Shown here in pieces: positions 59,440 to 64,000 of a stretch of 64,000 nt of DNA. This DNA comes from Hevea brasiliensis (taxonomy: Eukaryota > Streptophyta > Magnoliopsida > Malpighiales > Euphorbiaceae). Position numbers and translations under genes: made by a program. Below the pieces are notes generated by a model, which was given only the letters and a program-made list of their open reading frames with translations, was not told the DNA's origin and did no database searches. Positions within the stretch are counted from its first letter, which is position 1, and the number at the start of each line of letters is the position of its first letter. Where the stretch lies: the NCBI RefSeq assembly GCF_030052815.1, contig NC_079503.1, positions 61,298,735 to 61,362,734 on the forward strand, given 5' to 3'.

Positions 59440-59899
59440 AGAACTAAGCCAAGAAGTAAAGGATGATAAGCATCGATGGCTTAGCCTAGTCTAAACTGAG
59501 CATATATATATAGGTGAAGTAATCCAAGTGATAGTAGGGTCAAATGCTTGCCCAATAAACCTAGGAAATAACCAAATGAGCATTGATAGAATGAGTTAAT
59601 AGAAGAGGCAGATTTATAAGCGAGAATCTTGGGATCACAAGCGAGTATGCTGGGATTCTTGAAACTAACTCTAATGGCTTTCTAGTCTTCAGTTTATAAA
59701 TATCAAAACAAGCATAATCGAGGTATTGCTTACTTTGCCAAAATTATTCTTGAACTCCATTTCCATTATCAAACAATCTCTTGATCAAACACTAATTTGA
59801 GCATCGGAGTGGCTAGCCAATAGGCCATTGACGTCACTTGATTTTTCTATGCAATAGGCTAACAAGTAGGCTGGTCAAAGGAGACTCACTGTAGCATCA
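59440..59899 (+). repeat. Element F 3' LTR
   Basis: Homologous to 28163-28618 throughout, ending GTAGCATCA. The LTR could begin at TGTGGGGGG (59427) or further left. Clear divergence from the 5' copy fits an old element. Confidence 0.82.
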
Positions 59900-60148
59900 T
59901 ATATATATAGATTAAATACTAAAGTCAAAATTTTATTTTATTTTTTTATAAAAGTTTATTTCTATTATTTTATCCATCTAAAGTCAAAATTTTTAGTTAT
60001 TAACTATTATAATAATTATAAATTATTATTTTAAAACATTAATTAATTTAAAAATATATTTACACACATTTAAACTCTTAAAAACTAAATTTAGTTACCT
60101 TGGATAGATCGAAAAACTAACTAGCAAAATTAGTATTAGAGTCATTTA
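59900..60148. other. AT-rich spacer
   Basis: Right flank of F up to the TSD of G (ATTTA, 60144-60148). No gene. Confidence 0.6.
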
Positions 60149-63100
60149 TGTAACACCCCTCACCCGTCTACAGTATAGCCGAGAAAGGCGCGCTACACGG
60201 CGTGCCGGAATACCTAGTCTGTGATTATTTCATTTCTTGAACTCAATTTGATTTTAATAAGTCTTTTATGTAATATTCATATCATGCTGATACTATTTTC
60301 ATACTTTGATAAAATCAGTATTTCAAAAATAGTAATAAAAACTTGGCAAGATGCCGTCTGTATTTCGGACAAATTGTCCTTCCAAACCTGTTGAAAACAG
60401 TTTAATATGATACTATCAAAATCTCAAATATTTCACAGTCTCAAATATTTCACAGTCTCTATTTCTCAATAAAGTCGATAGACTTTTACGCTCATTAAAC
60501 AGTTCCATAATACAGTCCATAATAATTCAAATATATCCAGAAAATTTCCATATTATTTAATATGTACAAAATATTACAAACTTTAGAGCTTTCATAACAT
60601 TACCAAATACAAGGCCGAATTTCAAAAAATACAATAAAAGTACAAAATATAAGATATCCTAAGTCCTATCATATATGCAATGCAATGCAGATGACTCTGG
60701 ACTCCTGTGCAGATCAGATGTCTCACCCGGTCGTAGGTCTGCTGGGCTCCCCAGATGTGTCTCCAATACCTACGCGTTACAAAAGCAATGCGCTAAGCAA
60801 TTTTGCTTAGTGGTGCCAAATATAAAGAAAAATACACTAAAATAAAGTAAATAAAATGTTTACGAATTTTTGGTGGTGCTATATGTCAGTAGACTGGATT
60901 TAGCTATTTGAATTTAATAGTACTTGAATTACTGCCCGTGTAGCCTATATACTGACCAGACTGGATAAACGGATATACTGGCACTGGGTACCTAGTAACT
61001 CAGGCTGTCATACCATCGGTCACAAAGTGTCTCCCAGTGTGCAAATAGCGTGGCTAAAAAGCCATATAGTCAATCTGGCGATGCCAAAAATAAATACACA
61101 ATATGTATAGCCGTAGGCTTTTAAAGTCACAGTGCGGCGTAATAAGCCGTAAAAACACAGTATGGCATGAAGCCATGTACAGAACAGCTGTCAGAATCCT
61201 ATTGGCATGCCAACCTATCCATACTAGTCAACTAGGCAAACTAGGGCACATTATAAATTAATTGTTTAATTCTTCAATATTTGGAGTTTACTAACTACTA
61301 TATAATTTACAAGTCAATGCATATGTTGACCTTTTTAGGTAAAATGGATAAGTTGTTTCTAGTATCAATATGTCACAATTTATATCTCAATATGCTACCA
61401 ATATAGTGCAATTTACCATTTTTACAAGTTGGCATTCATTGCCAAAATGCTTCAAGCATCATTGTATGTAAAATGTCAAATTCTCAAATTTTGTGTGCTA
61501 GATTGGTCTAGCTTAAAGTCCTATTTCTCTTGGTTTTTAGCTTCTAGTCAGAGAAAAAAAATTGTAGCTCTATGTCTTATTGCAGGCGGGGCAAAATTTC
61601 AGGTCATTCCGAGTTATATAGACCAAGTTATGGTCAGTTTACTAAAGCTGGACAGATTGCACCTTTAGTGCAAAATTTGGTCAATTTTAGGTCACTTTTG
61701 GTTCGGCAGTTTTTTGTACCCGAATTTGTGCAAGCCATTTGACTTGGTTTTGGCCATTTATGGGCTTTGGTGTCTCATAAGAATTGCAGATCTATGTCTA
61801 AACTAACCATGGTAAAAATTTAAGGTCAATTGGACCTGTTTTGAGTGAGTTATGGTCATCCCAAGGACTACTATTCATATGGTCAAAAATCTGGGTTACA
61901 AGGTTGCCATTCCGGATTTGGTCATTTTTAAGGTCAATTTCTAGGCAGAATTTTGGCAACATTTCTACATGAAAGTTGGCCTATTTGGTGTATAGTTTCA
62001 CTCCCCATTGGCCTCATACCAATTGGGTTCACAATATTGCACTTATGACCTAATTTAGGTGCTGCCAACATACACAACCTGCATTTGAACATCACACTTT
62101 TAATTTTAACAATCCTCCTCCTCCCAATACTTCAATATTCAATCAATGGCACTTTTATATATATATTGTACATAATTCCAGCAAGCATTCTGGGCAGAAT
62201 ACTCAAGTGCATAAAGTACACAATGCACCATTAAACTTCAACATTTACATCCACCCAAATTCAATGTGCATCAACACTTATGTTACACATACACTTCCAT
62301 TTTAACTACACATGCTGCCCACAATTTAACACCATTACATTTCATTAATAAAATAAATATTCACACACACAAATTCATGATATTATAGGCTGCCAAACAT
62401 GGCAGTTTGCCAAAGCATCAAAATCCCATTTTAAACCCTTAACTCAAGCATTAGCATGCACATACTTGGATATAAACTTACTATAACTTTCATTGGAATT
62501 AATCAACTTTCATTTCCATTCATTAGAAGTAAAAATAACTCAAGCTCAACAAAGGTTCATGGCTGTCGAGAATGGACAAGTCCATATCTCACTATTTCTT
62601 TCATTTTTCTTCACCAAACTACTCATCTCAACCTAAACACAACTTTTACTAAAGCTAGGGAGAAGATTTGGACACTTACCACTTTTGAAGCTTATCAAAA
62701 CTTCACCAAATCTTGTTTTTCTTGTTGCCAATATCTTCCCCAAGGTGAGTAGGCAAGTTTTAATGAAGGAATCAAGAGGAAAGGATGGCTTGATCAAGGT
62801 TGCATGGAAGAAGAGTTCATTCGGCCATGGTGGACTTCAATGGTAGAATTCACTTCGGCTAGCTTTCTCTTAAGGTTGAAGATGACCCATTTCTGCCCAC
62901 TAATGGTTATTTTAGGTACCTTATAATGTAGTTAGTGGAGCACTAATCAATTGTTTAATGTTTAATTATACTAAGTTTCCTTTATTTACACAATTATCTC
63001 TTTTCTTTCACAATTTACATAATGTATCACAATTTAATTTTTCATGACATTTCTAAAGTGTAATATCATTTATTTTTTTAATAGACATTGAGGTCAAAAG

Positions 63101-63551
63101 GCAGCTCTTGGTGTCAAATGACCAAAATGCCCCACTTCAGGTTATATTCCTGATTTTTCGGTAATACCGATTTTTGTCTGTTTCTCGATTTTTTATTTTT
63201 TTTGTACTAATTTATTAATTTTTCTTTGATAATTTTAGTGTCAATTATATTTCAATAGACCTTTACTTATGTCCCAAAATTAAATTCCGAGTGTTCCCCG
63301 CAGTCCTGGGGTCGGCAATGGCCTTCCCAATGTGGTCACCCATCGCTGCGGTGCCGGCTCGTTTAACTTAGCTTTATTTTCTCTCTTTCATTTTTCTTTG
63401 ATTTTTCTTGTATTTTCTTTTTATTTATTTCATCATTATATGTCTGTTCACTATCACCGAAGTGTAGTTCCAAACATCCTGACTTGCCTGGATTGATATT
63501 TGGCCACTGGAGCAACAGAATGTACAGAACACGTACAATGGGGATGTTACA
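60149..63551 (-). mobile_element. Solo LTR G (3.4 kb)
   Basis: Minus strand; ends GGTGTTACA at 60149 and starts TGTAACATCCCC at 63551. TSD ATTTA at 60144-60148 and 63552-63556. TATA-like CATTATAAGG near 62921-62930, donor GTG/GTAAGT at 62679, 872 bp from the LTR start, twin stem-loop 60773-60810. No internal coding region. Confidence 0.93.
60773..60810 (-). other. Twin stem-loop of LTR G
   Basis: Stem 1 CTAAGCA/TGCTTAG (60793-60799 with 60804-60810), followed by GTGGTGCC (complement of GGCACCAC). Stem 2, on the minus strand, CGCATTGC/GTAACGCG, with one mismatch and one G-U. Confidence 0.75.
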
Positions 63552-63556
63552 ATTTA

Positions 63557-64000
63557 ACTAGATATGAATAATATCCCAGCAAGCCATGGCTAATGCAATC
63601 TCCAAGAATATGAACCCTACGATGTTCTAGTTGAGCATTTATTTGCAACAAATCTCTAATTGCCCTTCAATAGAAGTTCTTAACTTTTGGGGGGATATGA
63701 AATTTCCAAAGAGTCCTCTAGTCTCCTTGCACTGCTAGCTCGCCATCAAAAGGGCTGATCAATTGGGTAGACTTCATCGAATAGAAGCTAGTTCTTGAAA
63801 AGTGCCAAATACAAAAGTCATGCTCACATTTATAGCTCAATGAAATTTCGACAATATTTGAGACATTTGAGGGAATAAAAATACTAAGCAATTTATTCAC
63901 ATCCCATCTTTTACATTGCCTATCCATTAAATCACTAACTTGTAAACCATCATAGGATGGGCAAAAAGGGGTCTGAATCTTCAATTCATCATTATTAACA
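63557..64000 (-). pseudogene. L1-type LINE fragment (post-RT region), runs off the window
   Basis: Minus-strand frame 63984-63718 reads VSDLMDRQCKRWDVNKLLSI, then WHFSRTSFYSMKS; after stops comes LWKFHIPPKS and a piece near LLLKGNxRFVANK. This order (VSDLI..W....L...F, WHF...G.YSVKSGY, LWK..IPPK) is the region before the zf-RVT motif in plant L1 LINEs and non-LTR RT-like proteins. Several stops. It continues past 64000; G borders it on the left. Confidence 0.72.

Larger units (their letters stand above)
23706..59899 (+). mobile_element. Element F: old Tat-lineage Ty3/gypsy host of the nest
   Basis: Plus-strand element about 12 kb long before insertions. Parts in order: 5' LTR (broken by A), PBS 28620-28637, gag in three pieces (split by B and E), protease, RT, RNase H and integrase up to about 56160, a spacer with tandem repeats, an antisense ORF, and a 3' LTR ending 59899. 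Proteins such as LNKACPKDHYPFLIIDQLVD are typical of the Tat/Athila side of Ty3/gypsy. All frames are broken many times, so F is the oldest layer. The left edge is not certain: a TATAT at 23701-23705 matches TATAT after the 3' LTR, but in AT-rich DNA this is weak evidence. Confidence 0.8.

Overview
The window is nuclear DNA of a flowering plant, very probably a eudicot. It is AT-rich, with spliceosomal introns, long (TA)n tracts, Ty1/copia, Ty3/gypsy, LINE, TRIM and MITE-like elements. The order Malpighiales and the family Euphorbiaceae (for example Hevea) are a guess from general look only. One intact host gene is visible: a five-exon gene on the minus strand at 1764-3611 for a DNA-3-methyladenine glycosylase I (Tag family). 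A broken fragment of an ATAD3-like AAA ATPase lies at 8998-9440. Almost everything else is mobile DNA or AT-rich spacer.

Layout: 1-1763 spacer; 1764-3611 glycosylase gene; 3.7-7.9 kb AT-rich spacer; 7868-8965 a fold-back MITE-like structure with a second one inside it; 8998-9440 ATAD3 fragment; 10726-14323 a shortened Ty1/copia element (minus strand, TSD ATTAA) with a complete TRIM of 392 bp (TSD TGAAC) inserted in its reverse transcriptase; about 14950-17114 a dead RTE-type LINE ending in (TTGAG)4; 17279-17560 an old TRIM; 17.6-23.7 kb spacer with small inverted-repeat elements and a 69-bp (TA)n tract.

From about 23.7 to 59.9 kb lies one nest. The host is an old, heavily mutated Tat-lineage Ty3/gypsy element (here F). 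Into it went three LTRs of one large-LTR, Tekay-like chromovirus superfamily: A (solo, 23829-28162), B (solo, 29192-32575 plus 47241-47887, TSD CCACA) and E (solo, 48370-52025, TSD CCATG). A full-length 14.7-kb element C (32576-47235, TSD GCACC) sits inside B, and another solo LTR D (37069-40763) sits inside C between gag and protease. F still shows gag, protease, RT, RNase H, integrase, tandem repeats after pol, and an antisense extra ORF. Outside the nest is a further solo LTR G (60149-63551, TSD ATTTA), then a minus-strand L1-type LINE fragment at the right edge.

The most interesting signals are in the large LTRs (A, B, C, D, E, G; 3.1-4.3 kb). Their sequences have drifted, yet they share (1) a twin stem-loop next to GCACCACT whose stems change in a compensatory way, 585-700 bp before the LTR 3' end; (2) in A, B and D a 14-15-bp stem in U5 with base-pair covariation and a conserved loop; (3) a 5' splice-site-like sequence at an almost fixed place, 860-908 bp from the LTR start, matched in C by an AG acceptor just before the gag ATG; (4) recurring degenerate modules and a near-perfect palindrome. 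All of this was read by eye; no alignment or search was run.
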